A stretch of DNA of 47,667 bases, taken from NCBI GenBank assembly GCA_015056565.1, contig SVGB01000020.1:1-47667 (forward strand), given 5' to 3'. Origin of the DNA: Butyrivibrio sp. (lineage in GTDB: Bacteria > Bacillota > Clostridia > Lachnospirales > Lachnospiraceae). Of the stretch, positions 15,223 through 23,580 are shown one piece after another. The notes below the pieces were generated by a model. That model saw nothing but the letters and a program-made list of their open reading frames with translations. It had not been told where the DNA came from and searched no databases. The position numbers and the translations under genes are program-made. Within the stretch, counting starts at the first letter, position 1. Each line of letters starts with the position of its first letter.

Positions 15223-16483
15223 TAGCCTTGTGACCTCCTATCTGATTGTTGCGCTCCCTGGTGGTGGCGCCTTCCTCAAAACTGATTCCCTTGAGGATTG
15301 CATTTTTGCCGAACTTATTCTTGATCTCAAGGACAGCCTTCTGGACCTTCCTGTCTCTTTCAAGATTTTCTGCTGGCATAAAGAAGGAGTATTGCATGTA
15401 TTCCTCCGGGATAACATTGTTACATACCACATACATCCTGCGGATCTCGTAGGCTGGATTTACAATCTGCTCATATAGCTCAGCTATCTTGGGGATAAGG
15501 ATGCTACTGGCGTTGGTCTCGGTATCCAGACTAAAACTTCCGCTTACAACTGGTAGCATGGCACTCTTTGCATATCCCACCGTAAGGGTAAATGACTTAC
15601 TTACAAGCCCTTTGTCTACCATATCAAGGCACATGACATCCATCATCTCTTTGGCGATGATGAGCCCCTTGTCGAAGCTATAGTCGCTCATAAGGACCTG
15701 CCCCTGAGTAAGAGAGTGGGTTGTGCTGTGGTATGCCTTGATGTCTGCGATAGTGACGCTCTCTCTGCCCCAGGCGTGATCTATGAGAAGCTCAGCGTTT
15801 ACTCCAAGGAGCCTGTATAGAAGATCCTCATCACCCCTTGCAATATCGCCCATGGTGCGCATACCGTAGGTTTCGAGCTTCCTGGCAATGCCAGGCCCTA
15901 CACGCCAGAAATCCGTAAGAGGCCTGTGATTCCACAAGGTCTCAATATAACTCTTTTCATCCAGCTCTCCTATGAAGTCAGGGGAGTGCTTGGCTGTGAT
16001 ATCAAGAGCCACCTTGGTAAGAAAGAGGTTGGAGCCTATGCCGCAGGTGGCACGGATATGCAGCGTGTTATATACATCGTCCATGATGCGCTTTCCAAGT
16101 TCTCTGGCAGTCATCTGATAGAGCGACAGATAGTCTGTGACGTCCATAAATGCCTCGTCCACGGAGTAAACATGAATATCGTCCTTGGAAATATACTTAA
16201 GGTATATTGCATATATCTCGGCGGAATAGTTGATATATAGCTGCATCCTGGGAACAGCCATAATGTAATCAATGCCGTCAGGTATCTCAAATACCCTGCA
16301 CCTGTTCTTGACACCAAGAGCCTTCATAGAGGGAGAAATAGCAAGACAAATAGTCTTGTCGGTCCTCTCCGGGTCAGCTACGACAAGATTGGTGGTCATC
16401 ACATCAAGCCCTCTTTCTGCGCACTCCACAGAGGCATAGAAGGACTTAAGGTCTATGCAGATGTAGGTCCTTTGCTTTTCCAT
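15215..16483 (-). CDS. Y-family DNA polymerase (UmuC/UvrX-like), SOS-controlled
   Basis: From ATG 16483 the protein has 422 residues. It has the catalytic YICIDLKSFYASVE (Asp11) and YSVDEAFMDV (Asp109, Glu110), and the HhH-type region around VGPGIARKLETYGMRTMGDI. Enzymes of this type copy damaged DNA and cause induced mutation. A longer frame begins at 16519 but would include the promoter itself. The -10 box ends 6 bases before ATG-ATC-ATG (16489 and 16483), so the message seems leaderless and starts at or near the initiation codon. Followed by the overlapping yolD-like gene. Confidence 0.9.
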   Translation of the reverse strand: MEKQRTYICIDLKSFYASVECAERGLDVMTTNLVVADPERTDKTICLAISPSMKALGVKNRCRVFEIPDGIDYIMAVPRMQLYINYSAEIYAIYLKYISKDDIHVYSVDEAFMDVTDYLSLYQMTARELGKRIMDDVYNTLHIRATCGIGSNLFLTKVALDITAKHSPDFIGELDEKSYIETLWNHRPLTDFWRVGPGIARKLETYGMRTMGDIARGDEDLLYRLLGVNAELLIDHAWGRESVTIADIKAYHSTTHSLTQGQVLMSDYSFDKGLIIAKEMMDVMCLDMVDKGLVSKSFTLTVGYAKSAMLPVVSGSFSLDTETNASSILIPKIAELYEQIVNPAYEIRRMYVVCNNVIPEEYMQYSFFMPAENLERDRKVQKAVLEIKNKFGKNAILKGISFEEGATTRERNNQIGGHKANG

Positions 16484-16489
16484 GATCAT

Positions 16490-16519
16490 ATTATAACGAA
16501 CTAGTGTTCGATAAGTCAA
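16490..16519 (-). promoter_or_regulatory. SOS (LexA) box within the promoter of the Y-family polymerase
   Basis: On the minus strand TTGACT (16514-16519) and TATAAT (16490-16495) are 18 bases apart. The spacer holds CGAACACTAGTTCG (16497-16510), which fits the Firmicutes LexA/DinR operator CGAAC-N4-GTTCG. LexA binding there would block the polymerase directly. Confidence 0.9.
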
Positions 16520-16552
16520 GTGACGAATAAATCTCTAAAAGTGCTTTAAATA

Positions 16553-16561
16553 TGGTAAAAT
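16553..16561 (+). promoter_or_regulatory. Extended -10 promoter of the HerA-like ATPase gene
   Basis: TGG-TAAAAT lies 47 bases before the start codon, preceded by TA, as in the TATGGTATAAT element at 3361-3371. No clear -35 is visible. It is about 40 bases from the SOS box of the divergent polymerase gene. Confidence 0.45.
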
Positions 16562-16608
16562 AATAAAAGCTTTTTAAATATAGAAAAACCGGTGCTGGGA
16601 GGTATTTC

Positions 16609-18186
16609 ATGTTAAAAGATAACAAGATATGGATCGCCAATAATGAAGCTGGGGAGAAGGTATTTCTTTTGCCTAAGATGGCTAACCGCCATGGACTGAT
16701 CGCTGGAGCTACTGGAACTGGTAAGACTGTTACCCTTAAGGTCCTGGCAGAATCCTTTAGTGATATGGGAGTTCCTGTGTTTCTGGCTGATGTTAAGGGC
16801 GACCTTTCAGGAATGGTCCTTGAGGGTGAGGACAATGAGAATATGCAAAAGCGCATTCAGAAGTTCGGGCTTTCTGAGGCGGGATTTAAATATCAGAAAT
16901 ATCCTGCAGTATTTTGGGATGTGTTTGGCAAAAAAGGTATTCCACTTAGAACAACTGTCTCTGAGATGGGACCACTTCTTTTATCAAGGATCCTGGGGCT
17001 TAATGACCTGCAGAGAGATATCCTGTCCATAGCATTCAAGATAGCTGATGACGAGGAACTTCTCCTTGTAGATACAAAAGACCTTAAGGCTATGCTCAAC
17101 TACATTTCAGAGAACAACAAGGAACTGGCTGCAAGTTATGGCAACATTAGCAAGGTGTCAGTTTCAGCTATCATGAGAGCTATCGTATCCCTTGAGATTG
17201 CCGGTGCAGAGGACTTTTTCTTTGAGCCTGCTCTTGATATCAGGGACTGGTTTACAACTGGAGAAGGCGGAAAGGGAATGATCAACATTCTTGATTCAAC
17301 AAGCCTTATCAATAACGGAACGCTATACGGAACATTCCTTCTGTGGATGATGTCAGAACTCTTTGAAACTCTTCCTGAGGTGGGAGATCTTGATAAGCCC
17401 AAGATGGTATTCTTCTTTGATGAGGCTCATCTGCTATTCAAAGATACACCGAAGCTTCTTATGGACAAGATCGAGCAGGTGGTCAAGCTCATTAGATCCA
17501 AGGGCGTTGGTATCTACTTTGTAACCCAGAATCCAAGAGATATTCCTGACGGTGTTTTGGCACAGCTTGGAAACAAGGTTCAGCATGCGCTTCACGCTTA
17601 CACACCTTCTGACATGAAGGCAGTCAAGGCTGCTGCAGAATCATTCAGAGAGAACCCTGCTTTCAACACAGCTGATGTGATACAGGAACTTGGAACCGGT
17701 GAGGCTATCTGCTCATTCCTCGATGAGACAGGAACACCTACTGTGTGCGAGAGAGTCTTTATCCTGCCGCCTCAGTCCTATATGGGAGGCATAGACGACA
17801 GCACAAGGGAAAAGGAGATCAAGTCCGCAAACCTCTATACCAAGTACTACGAGCCTGTTGATCCTGACTCAGCCTTTGAATTCCTGGAGAGAAAGGGAAT
17901 AGCTGATGCAAAGGCCAAGGCAGAGTTGGAAGCTAAGGAAGCTGAGCGCAAGGCAAAAGAGAAGGAAGAAGCCGCAGCAGCTAAGGCAGCTGAGAAAGAA
18001 AAGGCCGCAGCTGAGAGAAAGAGAAAGCAGACCGCAAAGACCATTGGCAATTCTGTTGCAGGAACTGTTGGAAGAGAAGTGGGTAAGACTGTTGGAGGAA
18101 CCTTCGGAAAATTTGGAAAGACTCTGGGTGGAAACCTGGGAGCAAGTCTTGGAAGAGGAATCCTGGCCACATTCTTTAAGTCATAA
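16609..18186 (+). CDS. HerA-like ATPase, DUF853 family
   Basis: The 525-residue protein has a Walker A motif at residues 33-40 (GATGTGKT) and a Walker B motif KMVFFFDEAHLLF near residue 270. The TQNPRDIPDGVLAQLGNKVQH segment is characteristic of the DUF853/HerA-C group, a branch of FtsK-HerA ATPases. From about residue 425 there is a Lys/Glu/Ala coiled coil, then a Gly-rich tail (VGREVGKTVGGTFGKFGKT) common in this family. HerA enzymes translocate DNA, but the DUF853 role is not established. GGGAGG precedes the start and a strong terminator follows. Confidence 0.85.
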   Translation: MLKDNKIWIANNEAGEKVFLLPKMANRHGLIAGATGTGKTVTLKVLAESFSDMGVPVFLADVKGDLSGMVLEGEDNENMQKRIQKFGLSEAGFKYQKYPAVFWDVFGKKGIPLRTTVSEMGPLLLSRILGLNDLQRDILSIAFKIADDEELLLVDTKDLKAMLNYISENNKELAASYGNISKVSVSAIMRAIVSLEIAGAEDFFFEPALDIRDWFTTGEGGKGMINILDSTSLINNGTLYGTFLLWMMSELFETLPEVGDLDKPKMVFFFDEAHLLFKDTPKLLMDKIEQVVKLIRSKGVGIYFVTQNPRDIPDGVLAQLGNKVQHALHAYTPSDMKAVKAAAESFRENPAFNTADVIQELGTGEAICSFLDETGTPTVCERVFILPPQSYMGGIDDSTREKEIKSANLYTKYYEPVDPDSAFEFLERKGIADAKAKAELEAKEAERKAKEKEEAAAAKAAEKEKAAAERKRKQTAKTIGNSVAGTVGREVGKTVGGTFGKFGKTLGGNLGASLGRGILATFFKS

Positions 18187-18217
18187 ATAAAAAATCACAA
18201 CAAAATAAAAGACATTT

Positions 18218-18269
18218 ATCGCCTATATAGTGGATGAAAAATAACCAGACACTATATAGGCGATTTTTT
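18218..18269 (+). terminator. Rho-independent terminator after the HerA-like gene
   Basis: A perfect 15-bp stem (18218-18232 with 18250-18264) closes a 17-base loop and is followed by a T run. It separates the gene from the dcw operon. Confidence 0.85.
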
Positions 18270-18324
18270 GTGCAAACCCGCATAAACTTTAGACTTTTTT
18301 TATTCAAAACATGGAAAAAACCTA

Positions 18325-18353
18325 TTGTTAAAGTGAAAAAAGTGCTTTATAAT
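18325..18353 (+). promoter_or_regulatory. Promoter of the dcw (division/cell wall) operon
   Basis: TTGTTA (18325-18330) and TATAAT (18348-18353) are separated by 17 bases. The expected start point at about 18360 is just before the MraZ boxes. Confidence 0.8.
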
Positions 18354-18360
18354 GGTTTCA

Positions 18361-18407
18361 GGTGGTAAAAAGTGTCAAAAAGTGGTAATAAGTGGTAGAT
18401 AAGTGGG
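18361..18407 (+). promoter_or_regulatory. MraZ operator: five GTG(G/T) direct repeats running into the mraZ start codon
   Basis: GTG-centred boxes lie at 18362, 18372, 18382, 18392 and 18403, spaced 10, 10, 10 and 11 bases, each with A-rich spacers (AAAAAGTGTC, AAAAAGTGGT, AATAAGTGGT, ATAAGTGGG). This fits known MraZ targets, which are evenly spaced short direct repeats upstream of mraZ. Here they lie downstream of the promoter, and the last box contains the GTG start codon. Confidence 0.8.
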
Positions 18408-18843
18408 AACAGCATTCAAAGGCGAATACAGTCATTCCATAGACGCAAAGGGAAGGCTCATAATTCCAGCTAAGTTCCGTGAACTTCTCGGCGATCAATT
18501 TGTGGTAACCAAGGGGTTTGACGGATGCCTTTTTGTGTTTGCTGAGGAAGGCTGGGAACAGTTTGAAGAAAAACTTCAGGCTCTTCCAATGGATAAGCCA
18601 GAAGCCAGAATGCTGGGACGTTTCTTTATCGCAGGTGCCATTGACGCCGAGGTTGACAAGCAGGGCAGGATCCTTTTACCACAGAACCTCCTGCAGCACG
18701 CCAAGATTGAGAAGGAAGCAGTTATCGCAGGTGTTGGTAACAGAGCTGAAATCTGGAGCAAGGCTGAGTGGGAGAATGCAAGTACCTTTGATGACATCAA
18801 TGGAATTGCAGCCAAGATGAGCGAGTACGGTCTTAGCATTTAA
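18403..18843 (+). CDS. mraZ: Transcriptional regulator MraZ
   Basis: The 146-residue protein is a two-fold AbrB-like DNA-binding protein (family usual about 140-150 residues): [21 protein letters not shown] in the first half and [17 protein letters not shown] in the second. It forms a ring-shaped oligomer and represses its own operon through repeats upstream. The start is GTG 18403 and forms part of the last operator box; there is no strong ribosome site, which suits low expression. First gene of the dcw cluster, 16 bases before rsmH. Confidence 0.95.
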   Translation: MGTAFKGEYSHSIDAKGRLIIPAKFRELLGDQFVVTKGFDGCLFVFAEEGWEQFEEKLQALPMDKPEARMLGRFFIAGAIDAEVDKQGRILLPQNLLQHAKIEKEAVIAGVGNRAEIWSKAEWENASTFDDINGIAAKMSEYGLSI

Positions 18844-18859
18844 GCCTGGAGGCATGAAG

Positions 18860-19795
18860 ATGGAATTCAAACATTATTCAGTGCTCCTTCAGGAGTGCAT
18901 AGACAATCTGATTATTAAACCGGATGGCATTTATCTGGATGGAACCCTTGGGGGTGGCGGTCATTCTTTTCACATTGCAGAAAGACTCTCAGATAAGGGA
19001 CATCTCTACGGAGTGGACCAGGATGCAGATGCTATAGCAGCAGCCAGCAAGAGGCTTGAACAGTTCGGAAGTCGCATAACTGTTATAAGAGACAACTACG
19101 AAAACGCAGTGACAAGGCTTAAGGAACTGGGAGTAACCGGAGTAGACGGAATACTGCTTGATCTTGGAGTTTCATCCTTCCAACTGGACAATGCAGACAG
19201 GGGCTTTACTTATAAAGAAGATGTTCCTCTGGATATGCGAATGGATCAGAGAATGCAGCTTACAGCAAGAGATATAGTCAATGATTATTCGGAGACAGAG
19301 ATCTTCCATATAATAAGAGATTTTGGTGAAGATAAATTTGCCAAGAACATCGCCAAGCACATATGCATACAGAGAGCCAAGGCTCCTATCGAGACCACAG
19401 GCCAGCTCAATGACATAATAAAGGCTGCGATACCTGCCAAGATGAGGGAAAAGGGAGGGCATCCTTCCAAGAGAACCTATCAGGCTATCAGAATTGCATT
19501 AAACAGAGAACTGGATGTGCTTCAGAATTCTCTGGACGGATTTATAGATTTTCTTAATCCAGGTGGAAGGCTCTGCGTTATAACCTTCCATTCACTGGAA
19601 GACAGAATAACAAAAAATAATTTCAGGACCAACGAAGATCCTTGCATCTGCCCGCCGGAATTTCCGGTATGCACCTGTGGCAGGAAGTCAAAGGGCAGGG
19701 TGATAACAAGAAAGCCTATTCTTCCAAGCGAGGAAGAGCTTTCGCAGAACAAAAGGTCCCAAAGCGCCAAGCTAAGGGTATTTGAAAAGAAATGA
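18860..19795 (+). CDS. rsmH: 16S rRNA (cytosine-1402-N4)-methyltransferase RsmH
   Basis: The 311-residue enzyme has the SAM-binding motif [12 protein letters not shown] (residues 25-36), [18 protein letters not shown] and the ending motif [13 protein letters not shown], all typical of RsmH (MraW). It methylates N4 of C1402 in 16S rRNA. An in-frame ATG at 18854 is only one base from GGAGG (18848-18852), so ATG 18860, seven bases from it, is preferred. FtsL follows after 18 bases. Confidence 0.95.
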   Translation: MEFKHYSVLLQECIDNLIIKPDGIYLDGTLGGGGHSFHIAERLSDKGHLYGVDQDADAIAAASKRLEQFGSRITVIRDNYENAVTRLKELGVTGVDGILLDLGVSSFQLDNADRGFTYKEDVPLDMRMDQRMQLTARDIVNDYSETEIFHIIRDFGEDKFAKNIAKHICIQRAKAPIETTGQLNDIIKAAIPAKMREKGGHPSKRTYQAIRIALNRELDVLQNSLDGFIDFLNPGGRLCVITFHSLEDRITKNNFRTNEDPCICPPEFPVCTCGRKSKGRVITRKPILPSEEELSQNKRSQSAKLRVFEKK

Positions 19796-19813
19796 TAAGA
19801 AAGGAGAATGAAC

Positions 19814-20248
19814 ATGGCAAGCGAGTACATACGCGGAACATCAGTTAGAAAACCAAATAGAGAGCCTTATCGCAGACCTGTCCATGTTCAGGAACCTTCA
19901 AGAAAAAGAAGACACCACATGAGCCTTGGATATCTTTTATTCCTGTCATTGGCTATGGCTCTCATGGTTGGAACGCTGGCATGGTACATTTCACTGCAGT
20001 CACAGATCACCAGCAGCGTAAAAAATATCGCAACTTTAGAAAGTCAGTTAAATAATTTGAAACAGGACAATGATGAGGCGTATAATAGAGCAAGTGGCAA
20101 CGTGGACCTGGATGAGATAAAGAGGATCGCAATCCAGGAATACGGCATGACTTATGCAACTGAGGGGCAGATAGTTACTTACTCTGACGGCGGCGGCAAT
20201 GATTATGTCAGACAGCTGGCACCTATCCCTGAGGTGGCTAAGAACTAA
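19814..20248 (+). CDS. ftsL: Cell division protein FtsL (septum formation initiator type)
   Basis: The 144-residue protein has a basic cytosolic N-terminus (about 40 residues), one membrane helix (LGYLLFLSLAMALMVGTLAW) and a short coiled coil (VKNIATLESQLNNLKQDND), ending with the family segment IAIQEYGMTYATEGQIV. FtsL forms a complex with DivIC and DivIB that activates the septal FtsW/PBP pair. Identity comes from this layout plus position between rsmH and the PBP gene, since FtsL sequences diverge greatly. AAGGAG (19801-19806) favours ATG 19814 over 19808. Confidence 0.85.
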   Translation: MASEYIRGTSVRKPNREPYRRPVHVQEPSRKRRHHMSLGYLLFLSLAMALMVGTLAWYISLQSQITSSVKNIATLESQLNNLKQDNDEAYNRASGNVDLDEIKRIAIQEYGMTYATEGQIVTYSDGGGNDYVRQLAPIPEVAKN

Positions 20249-20296
20249 GAAGTAGTGCCGCTTTAAGTGATTTAGAAGGGTAAGTAATTTGGTTAG

Positions 20297-22555
20297 ATGA
20301 AAAAAAGGAAATCTGGGAACAGTCAGAAGTTCACTATAGGAATGAAGAAAAAGCTGGTAGTGCTGTTTGTGCTTGCACTACTGGCTTTCGTTGGGTTAGG
20401 GGTAAGACTTATCCTCATAACCAAGAATAATGGTGAGGAGTACGAAAAACAGGTGCTGTCACAGCAGCAGTACGACTCTACAACGCTGCCATTTCGCCGG
20501 GGAGAGATCCTTGATGCCAATGGCACGATCCTTGCGTACAGCGAGAAGGTCTACAATGTGATCCTTGATGCCAAACTTCTTCTTAGGAGCGACAAGTATC
20601 TTGAGCCTACAATAAGGGCTTTGGTAAAAGAGTTTGGCCTTGACTCCGGGGAGATCAGACAGTATCTGGCTGAACACCCTACATCTCAGTACTACATTCT
20701 TGCAAAAAAACTTCCATATGATGAGATAAAGAACTTCCAGGATATGATAACACCTGGAATGGAAGGGTATGACGCCAATATCCAGGGCGTTTGGTTTGAA
20801 TCAAGCTACGTAAGAAAATACCCTAACGGTTCCCTTGCCTGCGATGTCATAGGATTTACATCTGGCGACAACAACGGAATGTATGGCCTTGAAGAGTACT
20901 ACAACAACACTTTGTCAGGGACTATGGGAAGAGAGTATGGATACCTTGACGAGGACTCCAATCTTGAGAGAACAACGATTCCCGCTACTGATGGCGACAA
21001 TATCATTACGACCATTGATGGCAACCTTCAGAATATAGTAGAGAGACATCTTCAGGAGTTTAACGACACCTATGCCAACAACTTCAGGGAGGGCAATGGA
21101 GCCAATAACGTCGGATGTATCATGATGGATGTCAATTCCGGTGAGATCCTGGCTATGGCCAGCTACCCTAAGTTTGACCTTAATGACCCAAGAAACAAGT
21201 CTGCTCTTATCGGAATGCCTGCGGTAGATGAAAAGGGTAACAAGGTAAAGGGGGAGTCAGTATTTGATTCCGGTGTATATATTACAGAGGAGATGCTGGC
21301 AGATTTTACCGACGAACAGCTATATCAGAACTACAATGCCCTCTGGAAAAACTTCTGTATATCTGATACATATGAGCCTGGATCTGTCGCCAAGCCGTTT
21401 ACTGTGGCAACTGGTATTGAATCTGGATCCATAACAGGAAACGAAGTTTACAACTGCAAGGGATTCCTTGAAGTGGGAGGATGGGAGATCAAGTGCCATA
21501 ATACCTATGGCGATGGACCGGTTTCTGTTCAGCGAGGAATCGAGATATCCTGCAACGTAGCCATGATGTATATTGCTCAGGCTACGGGAATGAGTACTTT
21601 TACCAAGTTTCAGAAGGACTTTGGATTTGGGCTTAAATCCAACATAGACCTGGCCGGAGAGGCTAGAACAGAAGGCCTTACCTATAAGGCCTCAGACATG
21701 ACTTCTACAGACCTTGCCACAAACTCCTTTGGACAGGGCTTTAATATTGATATGATCGAGGGAATTACCGGATTCTGCGCCCTTATTAACGGCGGCTACT
21801 ACTATGAGCCCCACGTGGTGAAAAGAATCGTCTCCTCAAGTGGAGCCACAATAAAAAATGTGGAGCCAAGAATATTGAGACAGGTTATTTCTCAGAGTAC
21901 ATCTGATAAGATCGTTGAGTTTTGTAATACCGTAGTTTCAGGACCTAATGGTACTGGTAAAACAGCTCGTCCTGCAGGATATATGATAGGCGGCAAGACA
22001 GGAACAGCTCAGACTCTTCCTCGTGGAAACCGTCAGTATGTTGTATCATTCATGGGCTATGCTCCGGCTGATGACCCTGAAATAGCCATTTACGTTGTAG
22101 TGGACAGGCCTAATACCAGATATCAGGACGATGCCAAGTTCGCGACAAGGATTGTAAGAGCTGTGCTTACAGAGGCGCTTCCTTATCTCAATTATCCAAT
22201 GACAGAGCCTCTTAGTGAAAAAGAGCAGGCAGAGCTTGAAGAACTCAGAGAAAAGATGATCACTTCTGCGGTTGCAACCACTGAAGAAGGTGCGGAAACC
22301 ACTGAAGAGGGTGAGGGAGAAAATACTGAGGAAACTCCTGCTGAAGAAGAAACTGCCACGGAAGAAACAGAACAGTCTTCAATTTGGGAGACATTTGACG
22401 TTGACCAATCTACGGGGTATTATATTGACCCGAATACAGGTGATTATATCGATCCATCATCCGGACATGCTTTCGGAGGAGATGACCTCCCGGATTTTAG
22501 CGGAGAAAACACGGATTCCTCTATATTTGAGAGCGTTGAAACTGGTGGAAACTAA
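20297..22555 (+). CDS. Class B penicillin-binding protein (FtsI/SpoVD-like transpeptidase)
   Basis: The 752-residue protein has a basic start, one membrane helix (residues about 17-37), a PBP dimerisation domain and the transpeptidase motifs SVAK (Ser363, Lys366), SCN (418-420) and KTG (567-569). It cross-links septal peptidoglycan with FtsW. No PASTA domain is visible. Instead, after about residue 640, there is a Glu/Thr-rich acidic tail of about 100 residues with a repeated GYYIDPNTGDYIDPSSGH element. Its ribosome site is weak. Between ftsL and mraY, as expected in dcw clusters. Confidence 0.9.
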   Translation: MKKRKSGNSQKFTIGMKKKLVVLFVLALLAFVGLGVRLILITKNNGEEYEKQVLSQQQYDSTTLPFRRGEILDANGTILAYSEKVYNVILDAKLLLRSDKYLEPTIRALVKEFGLDSGEIRQYLAEHPTSQYYILAKKLPYDEIKNFQDMITPGMEGYDANIQGVWFESSYVRKYPNGSLACDVIGFTSGDNNGMYGLEEYYNNTLSGTMGREYGYLDEDSNLERTTIPATDGDNIITTIDGNLQNIVERHLQEFNDTYANNFREGNGANNVGCIMMDVNSGEILAMASYPKFDLNDPRNKSALIGMPAVDEKGNKVKGESVFDSGVYITEEMLADFTDEQLYQNYNALWKNFCISDTYEPGSVAKPFTVATGIESGSITGNEVYNCKGFLEVGGWEIKCHNTYGDGPVSVQRGIEISCNVAMMYIAQATGMSTFTKFQKDFGFGLKSNIDLAGEARTEGLTYKASDMTSTDLATNSFGQGFNIDMIEGITGFCALINGGYYYEPHVVKRIVSSSGATIKNVEPRILRQVISQSTSDKIVEFCNTVVSGPNGTGKTARPAGYMIGGKTGTAQTLPRGNRQYVVSFMGYAPADDPEIAIYVVVDRPNTRYQDDAKFATRIVRAVLTEALPYLNYPMTEPLSEKEQAELEELREKMITSAVATTEEGAETTEEGEGENTEETPAEEETATEETEQSSIWETFDVDQSTGYYIDPNTGDYIDPSSGHAFGGDDLPDFSGENTDSSIFESVETGGN

Positions 22556-22572
22556 TTATTGGAGATTTTAAA

Positions 22573-23538
22573 ATGAGCGATTATTGTATGCGGACTCTGC
22601 TTCCGGCGCTGTTATCCTTTATTATTGCGGTTTTGATAGGGCCACGTGTCATTGAGATCTTAAAAAAGCTCAAGGCAGGGCAGACTGAGAGAGAAGAGGG
22701 GCTGGAGTCCCATCAGAAAAAGACTGGTACACCAACAATGGGCGGTGTGATATTTCTTTTGCCTGTTGTTGTGATAGGAATATTCTACGGAACTTCTCAC
22801 AAGGAAGTGATACCGGTACTTATCCTGACGATTGGATTTGGGATCATCGGTTTTATCGATGATTATATCAAGGTGGTAAGGAAACATAATCTGGGGCTTC
22901 GCGCCTGGCAAAAGATATTAGGACAGCTTGTAGTTACGATCATTTTTTCTGTATATGTTGAGACCTTTACCGATATTTCTCTTGCCATGAGAGTTCCTTT
23001 TACAAGTATTGTTCTTGATTTTGGGATATTTAATATACTGATCTTGTTTTTCATAGCACTTGGTACTGCTAATGGCACGAACTTTACAGACGGTGTTGAT
23101 GGCCTTTGCGCATCTGTAACTGCTGTAGTTGCAGGATTCTTTGCTGTTGCAGCCATGCACTATAGCGCAACTGGCGCGGAAGTAATGTCCAGCGCTATGG
23201 TAGGAGCTCTTCTTGGCTACCTTGTCTACAATGTATATCCTGGAAAGGTCATGATGGGGGATACAGGATCACTTGCTATCGGTGGTTTTGTGACAGGAAT
23301 AGCATATGTTATGCAGATGCCGATCTTTATAGTGATTGTTGGATTTATATATGCCTTTGAGGTTATCTCAGTGATCCTTCAGGTTTCATATTTCAAGATC
23401 ACACATGGAAAGAGGATTTTCAGAATGGCGCCAATCCACCATCATTTTGAGAAGGGTGGATGGTCTGAGACAAGGGTAGTAAACGTATTCACAACAGTGA
23501 CGGTTCTTCTTTGCCTCATTGCTTATGCAGGACTATAA
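22573..23538 (+). CDS. mraY: Phospho-N-acetylmuramoyl-pentapeptide transferase MraY
   Basis: The 321-residue polytopic protein transfers phospho-MurNAc-pentapeptide to undecaprenyl phosphate, giving lipid I. Conserved motifs are SHQKKTGTPTMGG (cytosolic loop 1), the aspartates in GFIDDYIKV, NGTNFTDGVDGL, MGDTGSLAIGG and the late MAPIHHHFEKGGWSE. Length fits the family (about 320-360). A perfect 14-base palindrome (23535-23548, ATAACGCGCGTTAT) covers its stop codon; its role is unknown. Confidence 0.95.
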   Translation: MSDYCMRTLLPALLSFIIAVLIGPRVIEILKKLKAGQTEREEGLESHQKKTGTPTMGGVIFLLPVVVIGIFYGTSHKEVIPVLILTIGFGIIGFIDDYIKVVRKHNLGLRAWQKILGQLVVTIIFSVYVETFTDISLAMRVPFTSIVLDFGIFNILILFFIALGTANGTNFTDGVDGLCASVTAVVAGFFAVAAMHYSATGAEVMSSAMVGALLGYLVYNVYPGKVMMGDTGSLAIGGFVTGIAYVMQMPIFIVIVGFIYAFEVISVILQVSYFKITHGKRIFRMAPIHHHFEKGGWSETRVVNVFTTVTVLLCLIAYAGL

Positions 23539-23580
23539 CGCGCGTTATGTAGCGTATTAAGATAAGAGGAAGATAAGGAT

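Noticed and set aside
16484..16519. Longer start for the Y-family polymerase at 16519
   Set aside because: The added codons are the SOS promoter itself (-35, LexA box, -10).
23535..23548. Palindrome ATAACGCGCGTTAT at the mraY stop as a regulatory site
   Set aside because: It is short, lies within an operon and has no matching copy in the window; chance is enough to explain it.
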